64,000 nt of DNA from Bernardetia sp. MNP-M8 (GCF_037126285.1 NZ_CP147012.1:992001-1056000); one strand, 5' to 3'; positions 1-9,748 are shown, counted from the first letter of the stretch. The notes: generated by a model not told the origin, from the sequence alone. Made by a program: numbers and translations.

Positions 1-122
1 GCCGAAACTAAAGACAAGGATTTTAGAAACTTCCAAAATTTTAGATTAAGAATTATAGTCAAATTCATATAATCGCTAAAAAGTTGGAAGAACCAAAAAT
101 TTACTTAAAAACAATCTACAAA

Positions 123-233
123 TCAAAAAAAAGGAGTTAGTTTTTTATAAAATTTTCCCACTTCTGTTTCAGAAATGGCAACAACTGTATTGTTTGCACC
201 TGATGAAAGTGTACGAGGATAACGTTTTTTCAT
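123..233 (-). pseudogene. 36-codon ORF, possible truncated N-terminal remnant
   Basis: Reading the minus strand from an ATG at 233 gives a 36-residue frame starting MKKRYPRTLSSGANNTVV and ending at TGA just after a run of eight T. The composition looks like the start of a real protein rather than random AT-rich sequence, but no longer frame continues past the T run. I read it as a truncated gene or a small protein; its family is not recognised. The rest of 1-319 shows only a short open tail on the plus strand (stop at 70-72) that could end an upstream gene. Confidence 0.3.
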
Positions 234-294
234 TGAAAATTAATTTGGATAGTTTAGAATTTGTTTTTCAGAGAAATTTCGAATAGCTCCTCTT

Positions 295-320
295 TATATA
301 GTAGAGTTATATAGTAGAGT
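295..320. repeat. Perfect tandem duplication of a 13-mer
   Basis: TATATAGTAGAGT occurs twice back to back at 295-307 and 308-320, touching the stop codon of the minus-strand gene at 320. It looks like slippage; no function is evident. Confidence 0.7.
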
Positions 321-658
321 TACTTCATAAATTTATGTAATTTCTCTTGTTCATTTTCTATAGGAATTCCATACTTCTCTTTCTTATAAACATCTTCTAC
401 AGTTATTCCTCCAAACGCTTGAACTGGATGTATAGAAACCGATTTAATACTACCATCATTTTTGTCAATAACCAGACAACCATCTCCTAAAAACACATCA
501 TGAGAGCCACTCAAAACACATGTTTCTGTGTTGTAATACAGAATATATCCTAAATCAAATTCTCTTAATTTAGTTTGCACTATCTTAGTCTTATAGACTT
601 TACTCAAATCATTAAGACACTTATCTTTTAAAATTTCTACTTGTTTGAAGGAAATCAT
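320..658 (-). CDS. YrhB/Imm35-like small protein
   Basis: This 112-residue cytoplasmic protein has no signal peptide. Its central part (YYNTETCVLSG, then a conserved G-D-G and LVIDKNDGSIKSV) follows the pattern of the YrhB / immunity protein 35 family, where a strand pair carries an aromatic 'YNS'-type motif and a later 'VDR/DKxTG' turn. Members are either small chaperone-like proteins or immunity proteins found beside polymorphic toxins. No toxin gene lies next to it here; its upstream neighbour diverges and downstream lies only a short remnant, so it may be an orphan immunity gene. The family call rests on motif resemblance only. A TAnnTTTG promoter element lies about 110 bases upstream. 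Confidence 0.55.
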   Translation of the reverse strand: MISFKQVEILKDKCLNDLSKVYKTKIVQTKLREFDLGYILYYNTETCVLSGSHDVFLGDGCLVIDKNDGSIKSVSIHPVQAFGGITVEDVYKKEKYGIPIENEQEKLHKFMK

Positions 659-770
659 AATTAATCTTTTTTGATTAGTTTACATAAAATTTGACTACTA
701 GAATAATAAACGGGATTTTAATACTATAGTATTTTACTTTCTATATGTTATAATTTTTAATTACTGTACT

Positions 771-778
771 CAAATATA
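771..778 (-). promoter_or_regulatory. Candidate -7 element (TAnnTTTG) for the YrhB-like gene
   Basis: On the minus strand TATATTTG matches the Bacteroidota sigma-A -7 consensus. It would give a leader of about 105 nt. No good -33 TTTG is present at the expected distance. Confidence 0.3.
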
Positions 779-842
779 ACAAAAACTAACTAAAATAAAC
801 ACCTCATTCCATTAGCAAAATGCTAAAAAATAACGTAATTTT

Positions 843-877
843 AATTCACAATTCATAATTTACCATTCACAATTCAA
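843..877. repeat. Intergenic repeat of the AATTCACAATTCAT family
   Basis: The stretch just before the helicase gene contains AATTCACAATTCAT and ACCATTCACAATTCA blocks. The first 14 bases recur exactly in the right arm of the inverted repeat at 38478-38566, so this looks like one copy of a dispersed intergenic family. Confidence 0.5.
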
Positions 878-882
878 ACAAG

Positions 883-3800
883 ATGCTTTTTTCCATCTAT
901 CGTTCGTCAGCAGGTTCTGGCAAGACTTATACGCTTACCAAAGAATATATCAAAATTGCTTTGGCAAGTCCCAATCCAGAACTATTGGGCGAATTTGATG
1001 TGCATTATTACCGTCATATTTTGGCTGTAACTTTTACAAATGATGCAGCAAAGGAAATGAAACAGCGTATTGTGAGCAAATTGGATGCTTTTTCGGTTTT
1101 GGAAACGGCAGAGGAAGATTCGATGTTTCATGATATTTTGAAGGAATTGAAAGAAGAATATCCACAAATAGAAATTACAAAAGATGAGATTGTAAGGCGT
1201 TCGAAGGCATTGCATCAAACTATTTTACATCATTATTCCGATTTTGCAGTTTCTACGATTGATTCTTTTTCCAAACGAATTGTTCAGGCTTTTACCAAAG
1301 ATTTGGATTTGCCTCCCAATTTTGAGATTCAATTAGACATTGAAGAAGCCTTAGAGGAAGCTGTCAGTCGAATGTATTATAAGATTGGAGAACGTGGCGA
1401 CCATCATTTGAGCGAAGTCATGAAAGAATTTGTCTTGAAAGAAACACAAGATGAAAAAAGCTGGAACGTAGATAGAGGACTTTTAGATTTTGGGAAAATT
1501 ATTTTTGAGGAAGCTAAAAAACATTCAGTAGAAAAAATCAAAGCTCTTACCCAAACACAGCTAAAGATGGTAAAAGCAGATTATCTAACCTATATCGAAA
1601 AGGTAGAAAATGAAGTTATTCCACAAGCAGGAGATTTTGGAAGGATTCTGTTAAATGCTTTCGAAGAAAATGGACTTGTGGCTAAAGATTTTCATTATTC
1701 TACTAGAGGAATTTATAATCATGTTCTGACGTATGCTACCAATGAAGATAAAATAAAAGAAGAGTGGGATAAACAAAAACCTCTTAATTCTTATATCGCT
1801 AATGATGGGTTGAAGCTCAATAAATGGGCTGCAAAAGCAACAAAAGGCTCAAGTTTGGAAGCAATTAAAGAACTTTCTCCTATTATTAAGGATATGATTC
1901 TGAAAATTGAAGCTTTAAAAAATGAATATCAAGAAAAATATGCATACAGCCGAATGATGCGACGTTTTATTTTTCAGATGATGTTTTTAGAGGAAATAGC
2001 AAGTCAAATTGAATATTTTAAAGAAAAGAAAAATCATGTTTATTTGAGTGAATTCAATGAAAAAATTAATAAAATAGTTGAAAATGAACCTGTTCCGTAT
2101 ATTTTTGAAAGGATTGGAGAAAAATTCAAGCATATTCTAATAGATGAATTTCAAGATACTTCAAAGATGCAATGGCATAATTTGATTCCTTTGGTTTCCA
2201 ATAGTTTGGCAAACGGAATGCGTAGTATGGTGGTTGGAGATGCCAAACAGGCAATTTATCGCTGGCGAAGTGGAGATGCTGACCTTTTGGTAAACTTGCC
2301 AAATGTTCCAAGCGCAGACCCAGATTCTATGCTTGCCGAACATACCGATATTTTTCAAGAACACGCCAATCAGCAAATTTTAGGTACAAATCGTCGTAGC
2401 GACCCCAATATTGTAGATTTTAATAATAAATTATTTCATTTTATAAGAAAGCGTTTTGATTCTGTTTGTCCAGATTTGTCTTCGCATTATGCTGAGGTAA
2501 TTCAAGAAACTGTCTTTAAAGAAGGTGGGCATGTATCCGTTCGTTTTGTAGAAAAAAGTAGTAAAGACTCTCAAAAAATCTATCAAGAACGTACTTTTGA
2601 GTATTGTTTGGACTTAGTTAAAAATCTTTTAAAACAAGATTATAAGTTAGAAGACATTACCATTTTAGTCAGAACAAATGGAATGGGAGCATTTTTGGCA
2701 GAAAAATTTATCGAACAAAAAATCCCTGTTATTTCAGGAGATTCTTTGCTTTTAGTTTCTTCAAAAGTGGTTCAGACAATTATTAATTTTATGTTTTTGT
2801 TGCAACAACCTGATGATGCACCCCGAAAACTAGAAATTATTGAGTTTTTAGAAAATCATTTGGAACAGAAATATCAATCTGAAAATCCTCCTTTTGATTT
2901 GGCTGATGAAGTAAATAATGAAGACGAAGAGAATTTTACCAAAATCATAAAAGAACAGTTCAAAAAAACACTTTCAATGCCTGTTCTTCGCCATCTTTCA
3001 CTTTATGAAATTGCAGAAGAACTCATTAGAGAATTAGAACTCTATCGTCATCATACCGAACAACTTTATATTCAAAAATTACTTGATGTGTTGTTTGAAT
3101 TTAGTCGAAACAAGAATGATAATTTACTAGACTTTTTGGAACATTGGGAGCGCAAAAAAGGAAGAATTTCTATTTCTTCCCCTGAAGGTGGAGCTGCTTT
3201 GCGTGTCATGACGATTCATAAAAGTAAAGGTTTGGAGTTTCCTATCGTGATTATGCCTTTTGCAGATTGGAGTGTAAAACCGAGAGGTTCTAGTCAGCTT
3301 TGGGTAGAATGGGAAGACAATCCGATTGCTCCTGAGCTTTCAACTATGATTTTGTCGATGCGTGAAACTATGAAAGATGGAATTTTTTCAGAAGATTACA
3401 AAAAAGAATGGTCACTGAATTTTATTGATGCCATTAATAATTTGTATGTCGGTCTGACACGTCCTACCGAAAAGTTGTTCATTCTGACAAAACAAGTTTC
3501 CAAATTGGAAGATAAGAAGCCAGTCAAAACAAAAGCAAATGATACTACAAAAGAAGATAATTTTGGAATTGATAAGGTCAAAGATATTGCTGATTTATTA
3601 GGATTATTTCTCTTAAGAGAAGCAGGTGTTAAGAAAATTAATGCTCAAGAATATTTACTTTTTGAAGATAACTCAAACAAAAAGCACAAAACAAAAGTTA
3701 ATAATAAGGAAACGCTCACTATAAAAGAACTCGTCAGTACAGAAGCTAGAAATAAAATCAGAGTCAGAAAAAACAATCTGCGCTATGATGAAAGCTACCT

Positions 3801-4290
3801 AACAGTAGAAGATTTTTATGATTCTAGGAAAGATGGTCTTTTAATGCACTATGCTTTTGAAAAAATTTTTACAATTAATGATACTTCAAAAGCAGTTCAA
3901 AGCCTTATTAGTGAAGGGCTTATTGCAGAAGATGAGCGAAACAGCTTAGAAACCAAAATGAAAAATGTCATGATGCTGCAACAGATTGCAGAATTTTTTC
4001 GTCCTGATATTGATATTTCTCAAAAAGAGAACGCAAACAATCCGAATGCGTATCAAATCTTAAACGAACAAGAAATTATTCAAAAGGGAAATCGTAGAGT
4101 CTTACGTCCTGACCGTATGATGATAAAAGGCGATACTGCCATTCTTATCGATTACAAAACGGGACAGATAGACCCCAAACATCAACAACAAATCAATGGT
4201 TATGCAACTGCTCTCTATCAAATGGGCAAACGCAAAGTCAGACGTTTTTTGGTTTATACTGAAAAAATGAAAGTTATAGAAGTAGATTAA
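883..4290 (+). CDS. UvrD/RecB-family helicase-nuclease (AddA/RecB-like)
   Basis: This 1135-residue protein has all the hallmarks of a superfamily 1A helicase fused to a RecB-type nuclease, the motor subunit of an AddAB/RecBCD double-strand-break repair enzyme. Walker A is SSAGSGKT (residues 8-15), motif Ia is VTFTNDAAKEMK near 50, motif II is IDEFQDTS near 418, motif III is GDAKQAIYRWRSGD near 454, motif V is TIHKSKGLEFP near 778 and motif VI is YVGLTRPTEKLF near 853. The C-terminal PD-(D/E)XK nuclease shows MHYAFE near 987, RPDRMM near 1077 and LIDYKTGQ near 1088. Such a protein normally works with an AddB-like partner, but none is adjacent; the next gene is an unrelated lipoprotein. I assign the family firmly and the exact subunit name less so. 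The ATG at 883 gives the motif spacing usual for the family. Confidence 0.9.
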   Translation: MLFSIYRSSAGSGKTYTLTKEYIKIALASPNPELLGEFDVHYYRHILAVTFTNDAAKEMKQRIVSKLDAFSVLETAEEDSMFHDILKELKEEYPQIEITKDEIVRRSKALHQTILHHYSDFAVSTIDSFSKRIVQAFTKDLDLPPNFEIQLDIEEALEEAVSRMYYKIGERGDHHLSEVMKEFVLKETQDEKSWNVDRGLLDFGKIIFEEAKKHSVEKIKALTQTQLKMVKADYLTYIEKVENEVIPQAGDFGRILLNAFEENGLVAKDFHYSTRGIYNHVLTYATNEDKIKEEWDKQKPLNSYIANDGLKLNKWAAKATKGSSLEAIKELSPIIKDMILKIEALKNEYQEKYAYSRMMRRFIFQMMFLEEIASQIEYFKEKKNHVYLSEFNEKINKIVENEPVPYIFERIGEKFKHILIDEFQDTSKMQWHNLIPLVSNSLANGMRSMVVGDAKQAIYRWRSGDADLLVNLPNVPSADPDSMLAEHTDIFQEHANQQILGTNRRSDPNIVDFNNKLFHFIRKRFDSVCPDLSSHYAEVIQETVFKEGGHVSVRFVEKSSKDSQKIYQERTFEYCLDLVKNLLKQDYKLEDITILVRTNGMGAFLAEKFIEQKIPVISGDSLLLVSSKVVQTIINFMFLLQQPDDAPRKLEIIEFLENHLEQKYQSENPPFDLADEVNNEDEENFTKIIKEQFKKTLSMPVLRHLSLYEIAEELIRELELYRHHTEQLYIQKLLDVLFEFSRNKNDNLLDFLEHWERKKGRISISSPEGGAALRVMTIHKSKGLEFPIVIMPFADWSVKPRGSSQLWVEWEDNPIAPELSTMILSMRETMKDGIFSEDYKKEWSLNFIDAINNLYVGLTRPTEKLFILTKQVSKLEDKKPVKTKANDTTKEDNFGIDKVKDIADLLGLFLLREAGVKKINAQEYLLFEDNSNKKHKTKVNNKETLTIKELVSTEARNKIRVRKNNLRYDESYLTVEDFYDSRKDGLLMHYAFEKIFTINDTSKAVQSLISEGLIAEDERNSLETKMKNVMMLQQIAEFFRPDIDISQKENANNPNAYQILNEQEIIQKGNRRVLRPDRMMIKGDTAILIDYKTGQIDPKHQQQINGYATALYQMGKRKVRRFLVYTEKMKVIEVD

Positions 4291-4473
4291 CATATATGAC
4301 ACTTTCGACAAACTTTTGTAATATTTCGGTAAACTTGGCAATACTTTTGATTAACCTATGCTTTGATATTTAATTTATACATTTTTTATCAAATCAGAAT
4401 TATCAAATTTATACCAAACAATTTTTTATTTCACTATTTTTTTTATTCAATTTCAAACAAAATTTTCTCAAAA

Positions 4474-5412
4474 ATGAAAAAATCAATTTTTTCTTATTTC
4501 TCGTATTTAGTTCTTTTGCTTTTAGCAGTAGGCACTCTTTCTTCTTGTGGTGATAGCACTGACGATCCAAGTGCAGCACCTTCTATTACTGTAAACCCTG
4601 AAAGTGCTACTATTGATGTAAATCAAAGTGTAGATTTTACTTTTCAAGTAATTTCAACTGAGAGTGAACTTTCAGAAGTACGTATCATTTATACAGGACA
4701 ACCTGATCAAGTATTTACTCCTGCTACAGATACTTTTACAGATAATAATACTCGTTTTTCTGGTGTTTATACATTTACAGGAATGCTTGCAGATGCTGCT
4801 AGTTCAGTTACTTTTACTATTAAAGCTACTGATATGGCAGGTCTTACATCTTCAAAAGATGTGGTTGTAACTATCAATGAAGCACCAGATCCTATTGCTT
4901 ATGAAACTTTCCCTGTTATCCTTTTAGGAGCTCAAGCTAACACAGCTAATGGTAGCTTTTTAGATGCAAGTACCTCAGCTATTTATAAATTAGCTGAAGC
5001 TAGAACAAATTCAGCACTTATTGATATCGCTTATTTACAAGGATCTCAATCTGCGGGGCAAGGTGCAGTAATTGGTTCATTGAGAGATGCTTCTATTGAA
5101 CAAGTTTATAGCACTAGTGATTGGGGAACAAGAAATGATACTCGCTTCAGAAACACTACTCTTACAAAAGCAGATTTCACAGCTATATTTGATGGTTCTC
5201 AGCTTACTACTGCTTATACTAATGGTTCTGAACCTAGCATTGGAGAAACTGGAGACATTAAAGAAGGTTCTGCTTCTCGTGTAAACAAACTTGCTGTAGA
5301 TGATGTATTTGCGTTTAGAACTGCTGATGGAAAAGACGGTTTAGTTCACGTACAACAAATTGTAACTGGAGAATCTGGTTCTATTACTCTTAATGTATCA
5401 ATAGTAAAATAA
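4474..5412 (+). CDS. Ig-fold lipoprotein, SusE-like cell-surface type
   Basis: The likely start is the ATG at 4474, because it begins a clean lipoprotein signal (MKKSIF, hydrophobic core, then GTLSSC with the acylated Cys at 25); the 37 codons before it are AT-rich leader. The mature part has an immunoglobulin/cadherin-like domain (about 33-130, ending DVVVTIN) and a C-terminal domain of about 170 residues ending in the pattern VDDVFAFRTADGKDGLVHV...ITLNV, common in uncharacterised Bacteroidota surface lipoproteins. Ser, Thr and Ala are abundant. The role is not known; surface binding is an inference. It stands alone, with a strong terminator after it. Confidence 0.75.
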   Translation: MKKSIFSYFSYLVLLLLAVGTLSSCGDSTDDPSAAPSITVNPESATIDVNQSVDFTFQVISTESELSEVRIIYTGQPDQVFTPATDTFTDNNTRFSGVYTFTGMLADAASSVTFTIKATDMAGLTSSKDVVVTINEAPDPIAYETFPVILLGAQANTANGSFLDASTSAIYKLAEARTNSALIDIAYLQGSQSAGQGAVIGSLRDASIEQVYSTSDWGTRNDTRFRNTTLTKADFTAIFDGSQLTTAYTNGSEPSIGETGDIKEGSASRVNKLAVDDVFAFRTADGKDGLVHVQQIVTGESGSITLNVSIVK

Positions 5413-5453
5413 ATAATAAAATTTTATCATTCTAGATAAAACTTATTTAAATA

Positions 5454-5493
5454 AAAAAGGTCAGTTCATAAATTTATGAATTGACCTTTTTTT
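5454..5493. terminator. Bidirectional hairpin terminator
   Basis: A 14-bp stem with one G-T pair (5459-5486) is flanked by an A run before and a T run after. It separates two convergent genes (lipoprotein on +, mgtE on -), so it probably stops both. Confidence 0.85.
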
Positions 5494-5525
5494 ATCGAAA
5501 AATAACCTCTCTGTCTTATTTTCAC

Positions 5526-6878
5526 TCAAATAGCCATTGAATAGAGTAGTTTAGCTATTGAAAAATAAATAGCCAATCCTAAAAGGTCATTGGCTGTTGT
5601 GATAAAAGGCCCAGAAGCTACAGCAGGATTTACTTTAAATTTATTCAAAATAAGTGGTGTTATAGTTCCCATAATAGAAGCAATAATAACGACACAAAAA
5701 AGAGCAAAAGACACTACCAAAGAAAGAACAATATCACCTTTTGTAAGAAGAACATTTGCTCCCAAAACAAAAACACCAATTACAAAACCATTGATAAGAG
5801 CAACCAAAAAGGATTTTAAAATTCGTCTCCACAAACTTTCTTGCAAACCTCCTGTGTCTGCTAGAGCTTGTACTACTAAAGTAGAAGACTGAATACCTAC
5901 GTTTCCACCTGTTGCAGTAATTAGAGGAATAAAAAATGCCATAGCAGGAACAATTCTTAACTGTTCTTCAAAAAGACCTATAAAATTTGCCCCCAACATT
6001 CCTCCTACCATTCCAATCAAAAGCCAAGGCAGTCTGGCACGAGAAAGCACCCATACACTGTCATCTTCTTCTACATCTTCTGAAATACCTGCCATTGCCT
6101 GAATATCTTGTTCGGCTTGTTCGGTTATTACATCTAAAATATCATCAATCGTAATTCTACCCAAAAGTTGTTTATTAACATTGATTACAGGAATAGCTTC
6201 TAAATCATACTTTTGCATAATATTCGCTACTTCTTCCTCATCTTGATAAGAATAAACTGAGATAATATCAGGCTCATAAATGTCAGCCACTTTAGTATTG
6301 CTACGATTCAAAACTAATTTTTTTATTCCTACTCTTCCTAAAAGAACATTATTATCATCAATTACATAAATTGAATAAATTTTTTCTACATTCTCAGATT
6401 GTCTTCGTATTTCTTCTACACACTGCACCACTGTCCAATTTATATTGGCTGTAACCAATTCTTTTGCCATTAAACCACCTGCACAGTCTTCATCATAATG
6501 CAATAAATCCATTACATCTTGAGGCTCTTCCACATAAGCAATGACTTCTTCCCTCATCTTGATAGGAAGTTCATTCAAAATATCTGCTGCATCATCAGAA
6601 TCAGCATAATCCAAAATTTCTGCTACCTCTGAAGGCTCATAAGTTTGCAAAAAATCTGAACGAATATCTGTATCTAAATCACTAATAATATCAGCACGCA
6701 CTTGTTCAGGAAGCAGACTCAAAATATAATGACATTCGTCTGTCTCTAGTTCGTCTAAGATAGTTGAGATATCAGCCGAATGAAGAATGTTAGTTTGAGA
6801 TATTATAAAATCTGCATTTTGAGTTTGTGCAGCCTCTGAAAATTGATCTAGATATTCTTGGGTAAGTGTAAAATTCAA
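5526..6878 (-). CDS. mgtE: Magnesium transporter MgtE
   Basis: At 450 residues this has the standard MgtE architecture: an acidic helical N domain (about 1-130), a CBS pair (about 135-255) that senses cytoplasmic Mg2+, and a five-helix membrane domain (about 280-450). The membrane part carries the family motifs GGNVGIQSSTL (324-334) and SGPFITTANDLLGLAIYF (422-439); the Asp at 431 matches the Mg2+-selecting pore residue of the family. It imports Mg2+ through the inner membrane, gated by Mg2+ bound between the N and CBS domains. It lies 132 bases downstream of a ClC gene on the same strand, so the two may share a transcript, though each could have its own promoter. Confidence 0.93.
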   Translation of the reverse strand: MNFTLTQEYLDQFSEAAQTQNADFIISQTNILHSADISTILDELETDECHYILSLLPEQVRADIISDLDTDIRSDFLQTYEPSEVAEILDYADSDDAADILNELPIKMREEVIAYVEEPQDVMDLLHYDEDCAGGLMAKELVTANINWTVVQCVEEIRRQSENVEKIYSIYVIDDNNVLLGRVGIKKLVLNRSNTKVADIYEPDIISVYSYQDEEEVANIMQKYDLEAIPVINVNKQLLGRITIDDILDVITEQAEQDIQAMAGISEDVEEDDSVWVLSRARLPWLLIGMVGGMLGANFIGLFEEQLRIVPAMAFFIPLITATGGNVGIQSSTLVVQALADTGGLQESLWRRILKSFLVALINGFVIGVFVLGANVLLTKGDIVLSLVVSFALFCVVIIASIMGTITPLILNKFKVNPAVASGPFITTANDLLGLAIYFSIAKLLYSMAI

Positions 6879-7010
6879 GCAGTAGATAATTTAGAGTGGA
6901 AAATATTTTCTTCAAAGTTAGAATTACTTATTACAACTCACAACAAGAAGCAAGGTTTTTTAAAATTTCACTTTATCAGATACAAACTTAACCCTAACAA
7001 ATAGACAAAT

Positions 7011-8855
7011 TTACCAAACCTCTTCATTCTCTTCTTGCATTCCTTCTCTATATTTATTAAAAATATTTGATTTGGATACAAAACCTAAATACTTTCCATT
7101 TTTGATAACAGGTAGATTCCACGCCTGACTACTTTCAAATTTTTTCATAACAGTATCCATTGTTTCTCCATATTCTACAATTTCGGAAGGACGTTGCATC
7201 AAATCACGTAAAGCAATAATTTCATATTTTTCAGCTTCAAACATCAGTTTTCTAACATCATTGAGCATTATCATTCCGACAAACTCTTTTTCTTCATTTA
7301 AAACAGGAAATAAATTACGATGGCTAAGTTTGATTACATTTACAAGGTCTTTTAATGTTCCTTTTTCGGGAAGAGTTTTAAAATCTTTCTCTATCAATTT
7401 ATTGATTTTGAGCTTACTAAGCACTTTTTTATCTTGGTCACCTTTAATAATATCTCCTTGAGCAACCAACTCACGAATATAAGGAGAGTAAGGTTCAAAA
7501 TAGGTAACTGTAATATAAGTAATAGCAGATGTAAGCATTAAAGGCACAAATAATTCGTAGCCACCAGTAAGTTCTGCAATCAAAAATATAGCTGCTAAAG
7601 GCGCATATTGAACACCACAAATAGCAGCACACATTCCAAAAAGAATAAAATTACTTTCTGATAAACTTTCCCAACCTAAAATATTAATTACTCTTGCAAA
7701 GGTAAAACCCAAAACACCTCCCAAAAATAAAGAAGGGGCAAACGTTCCTCCACTTCCTCCTGCTGCAATCGTGATAGCAGAAGCTACACATTTAAACAAC
7801 AACATAACTAAAACATAGCCTAAAAACAGAGCTTGAGGGGGCAATTCTTTAAAGATAATACTATTAGCAAAAATTACTATTTCACTTCCACTCAAAAGTG
7901 ATTTCAAGAGCATTGTTCCTTCTCCATAAACAGGAGGAAAAACAACAATCAAGGTAGACAAAAATAAACCTCCAATAAGAGCTTTTAAATAAGGATTAGG
8001 TATTTTATTAGCTAATTTGTTTATTCTTTTGACTACTTCCATAAAATAAAGCGACAAAAACCCACACAGAATTCCCAAAACAATACAATATGGAACATCA
8101 ATGGTTTGAAAAGCATCTTTTAGTCGAAATGTAAAAAGAGCATCATCTCCACCCAAAACCAAAGCTGTAAGTTTCGCAGCCACAGAAGCCAGTAAGATAG
8201 GAACAATATTGGCAATACTGACATCAAATAAAATTACTTCGGCAGCGAAAATAACTCCTCCAATAGGTGCATCAAAAATAGCTGCAATCGTACCTGCAAC
8301 GCCACAAGCAATCAATAAAATTCGTTTTTTCTTGGCAAAAAGCATTGCTGTAGAAACATTTGAGCCAATAGCACCACCTGACATAACAATAGGAGCTTCC
8401 AAACCAGCCGAACCACCAAAACCTACCGTGAAAATTGCTCCTAACATACGAGAATAAATATTACTGAAATCTATTTTTCCATCTTTCTTTGAAATAGAAT
8501 AAAGAATATCAGTAAAACCGTGTCCAAAATCTGTTTTAAAAACTACATTTGATAGAAAAGCTGTTATAAGTAATCCAATAGTAGGATAAATAAGCAAACC
8601 ATAATTATAGCTTTCAGAAAACTGACTTGAAGAAGCCAAATAATGTTCTACCCATAGCACAGTTGTACGTAAAAACATGGCTGCCATACCAGCTAAGACT
8701 CCTATAAGAATACTGACAACTAGCAAAAAATTTTTATCAGATAAATATTCACTTTTCCAAATCAAAAAACGAATAATGTTTCCGTTTAATTTTTTGGAAT
8801 AACGAAGAAATAAGTTATGTAATTTGTCAGAATAAGTTGAAAAAAAATTAGGCAA
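7011..8855 (-). CDS. ClC-family chloride transporter with CBS pair
   Basis: This 614-residue membrane protein has a ClC core (about 40-460) and a C-terminal CBS pair (about 480-600, e.g. VNVIKLSHRNLFPVLNEE and ESSQAWNLPVIKNGK). The three chloride-pathway segments can be recognised: FGHGFTDI near 110, GLEAP at 151-155 in place of the usual G-K/R-E-G-P, and GGTFAPSLF further on. The gating glutamate is kept (Glu153), which favours a Cl-/H+ exchanger over a channel, although some channels keep it too. The CBS domains suggest nucleotide control. It is followed on the same strand by mgtE; co-transcription would link Mg2+ and Cl- transport, which is inference. Confidence 0.9.
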   Translation of the reverse strand: MPNFFSTYSDKLHNLFLRYSKKLNGNIIRFLIWKSEYLSDKNFLLVVSILIGVLAGMAAMFLRTTVLWVEHYLASSSQFSESYNYGLLIYPTIGLLITAFLSNVVFKTDFGHGFTDILYSISKKDGKIDFSNIYSRMLGAIFTVGFGGSAGLEAPIVMSGGAIGSNVSTAMLFAKKKRILLIACGVAGTIAAIFDAPIGGVIFAAEVILFDVSIANIVPILLASVAAKLTALVLGGDDALFTFRLKDAFQTIDVPYCIVLGILCGFLSLYFMEVVKRINKLANKIPNPYLKALIGGLFLSTLIVVFPPVYGEGTMLLKSLLSGSEIVIFANSIIFKELPPQALFLGYVLVMLLFKCVASAITIAAGGSGGTFAPSLFLGGVLGFTFARVINILGWESLSESNFILFGMCAAICGVQYAPLAAIFLIAELTGGYELFVPLMLTSAITYITVTYFEPYSPYIRELVAQGDIIKGDQDKKVLSKLKINKLIEKDFKTLPEKGTLKDLVNVIKLSHRNLFPVLNEEKEFVGMIMLNDVRKLMFEAEKYEIIALRDLMQRPSEIVEYGETMDTVMKKFESSQAWNLPVIKNGKYLGFVSKSNIFNKYREGMQEENEEVW

Positions 8856-9017
8856 AATTAGCGTAGGTTTCTAAGGTAGCTGTCTGGTTTTGAGAAAGAA
8901 ACAAATTTATTAATATAGTTTTAATAAATTATTTAGTCTAGCAAAAATAAGCGAAATATACTATACTTGTATTGAATTACAAATTAAAAATTATAAAAAT
9001 ACCAATAACTTTACATT

Positions 9018-9272
9018 ATGAAACACATCTACGACACACACAGATATTCTTATCTTATTTTTTCTCTATTTATTGCCTCCATTTTATTTTTATCATCCTG
9101 TGGAATGAGCAAAGAAGAAAAAGTAAATGATGCTTTTTTGAAAGATAGTTTACAATATGAACAAACAAAGCTACTAAAACAATCAAATACAGAAGTTTTG
9201 GAGATTGATACAGCAATGAACAATCCGAATTCGAAAGACCCTGCAATTCCTGTTTTTGATGATGAAGATTAA
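9018..9272 (+). CDS. Small lipoprotein of unknown function
   Basis: An 84-residue protein with a longer than usual N region (MKHIYDTHRYSY), a hydrophobic core and the lipobox LSSC (Cys28). The mature part is only about 56 residues, charged, and ends in an acidic VFDDED tail. It is followed after 17 bases by a secreted TonB-C-like protein, so the two are probably co-transcribed. I do not recognise its family. Confidence 0.6.
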   Translation: MKHIYDTHRYSYLIFSLFIASILFLSSCGMSKEEKVNDAFLKDSLQYEQTKLLKQSNTEVLEIDTAMNNPNSKDPAIPVFDDED

Positions 9273-9289
9273 TTTTTAAATGAATCAAA

Positions 9290-9694
9290 ATGAAAAAAAA
9301 TATAGCTCTTTTCTTCTTTTTATTTTCTACAAATTTTGCTTTTGCTCAAAACTGTGATGAAATCTACTTGTTGGTAGATAGCACAGCTTATTATGCACAA
9401 GCTGAGAATAAAGCAAAATCAATGTTTGACTTTTTGGACGAAGAAATCATACCTGTTTTCAAAAATTGTATAGATAAAGAAAAACGTTATCCAAGTCGTT
9501 TATTTATAACTCTTATAATTGATAAACAAGGAAATGTAAGAGAAATAAAAAACTTAGTCATCAATTTAGAAGAAAATTGTAAACAGAAACTTTCCGAATC
9601 TCTATTAAAAACCAAATGGAATCCTGCTATTTTTCAAGGACAAAAAGTGTGTAGCGAATTACATATTCCTTTTAGTTGTTTGCGATGGGAATAA
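9290..9694 (+). CDS. Secreted TonB C-terminal-like domain protein
   Basis: The 134-residue product has a clear signal peptide (MKKNIALFFFLFSTNFAFA, cut before Gln20) and no membrane anchor. Residues 65-134 resemble the TonB C-terminal fold: LFITLIIDKQGNVREIKNL, then a helix (CKQKLSESLLKTKWNPA) and a last strand. TonB itself needs an N-terminal membrane helix and a Pro-rich spacer, both absent, so this is not an energy transducer of the usual kind; stand-alone periplasmic versions are common in Bacteroidota and uncharacterised. Several Cys (in NCDE, KNCID, ENCKQ, KVCSE, SCLR) could form disulfides. It is probably in an operon with the small lipoprotein before it. Confidence 0.6.
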   Translation: MKKNIALFFFLFSTNFAFAQNCDEIYLLVDSTAYYAQAENKAKSMFDFLDEEIIPVFKNCIDKEKRYPSRLFITLIIDKQGNVREIKNLVINLEENCKQKLSESLLKTKWNPAIFQGQKVCSELHIPFSCLRWE

Positions 9695-9748
9695 TTTTTA
9701 TCTAAAACAAAACCCTTATTTACTTTCTTAGTTCAATATCAGACTAGC

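Noticed and set aside
5590-5892. 100-codon plus-strand frame inside mgtE
   Set aside because: It lies wholly antisense to the conserved membrane domain of MgtE.
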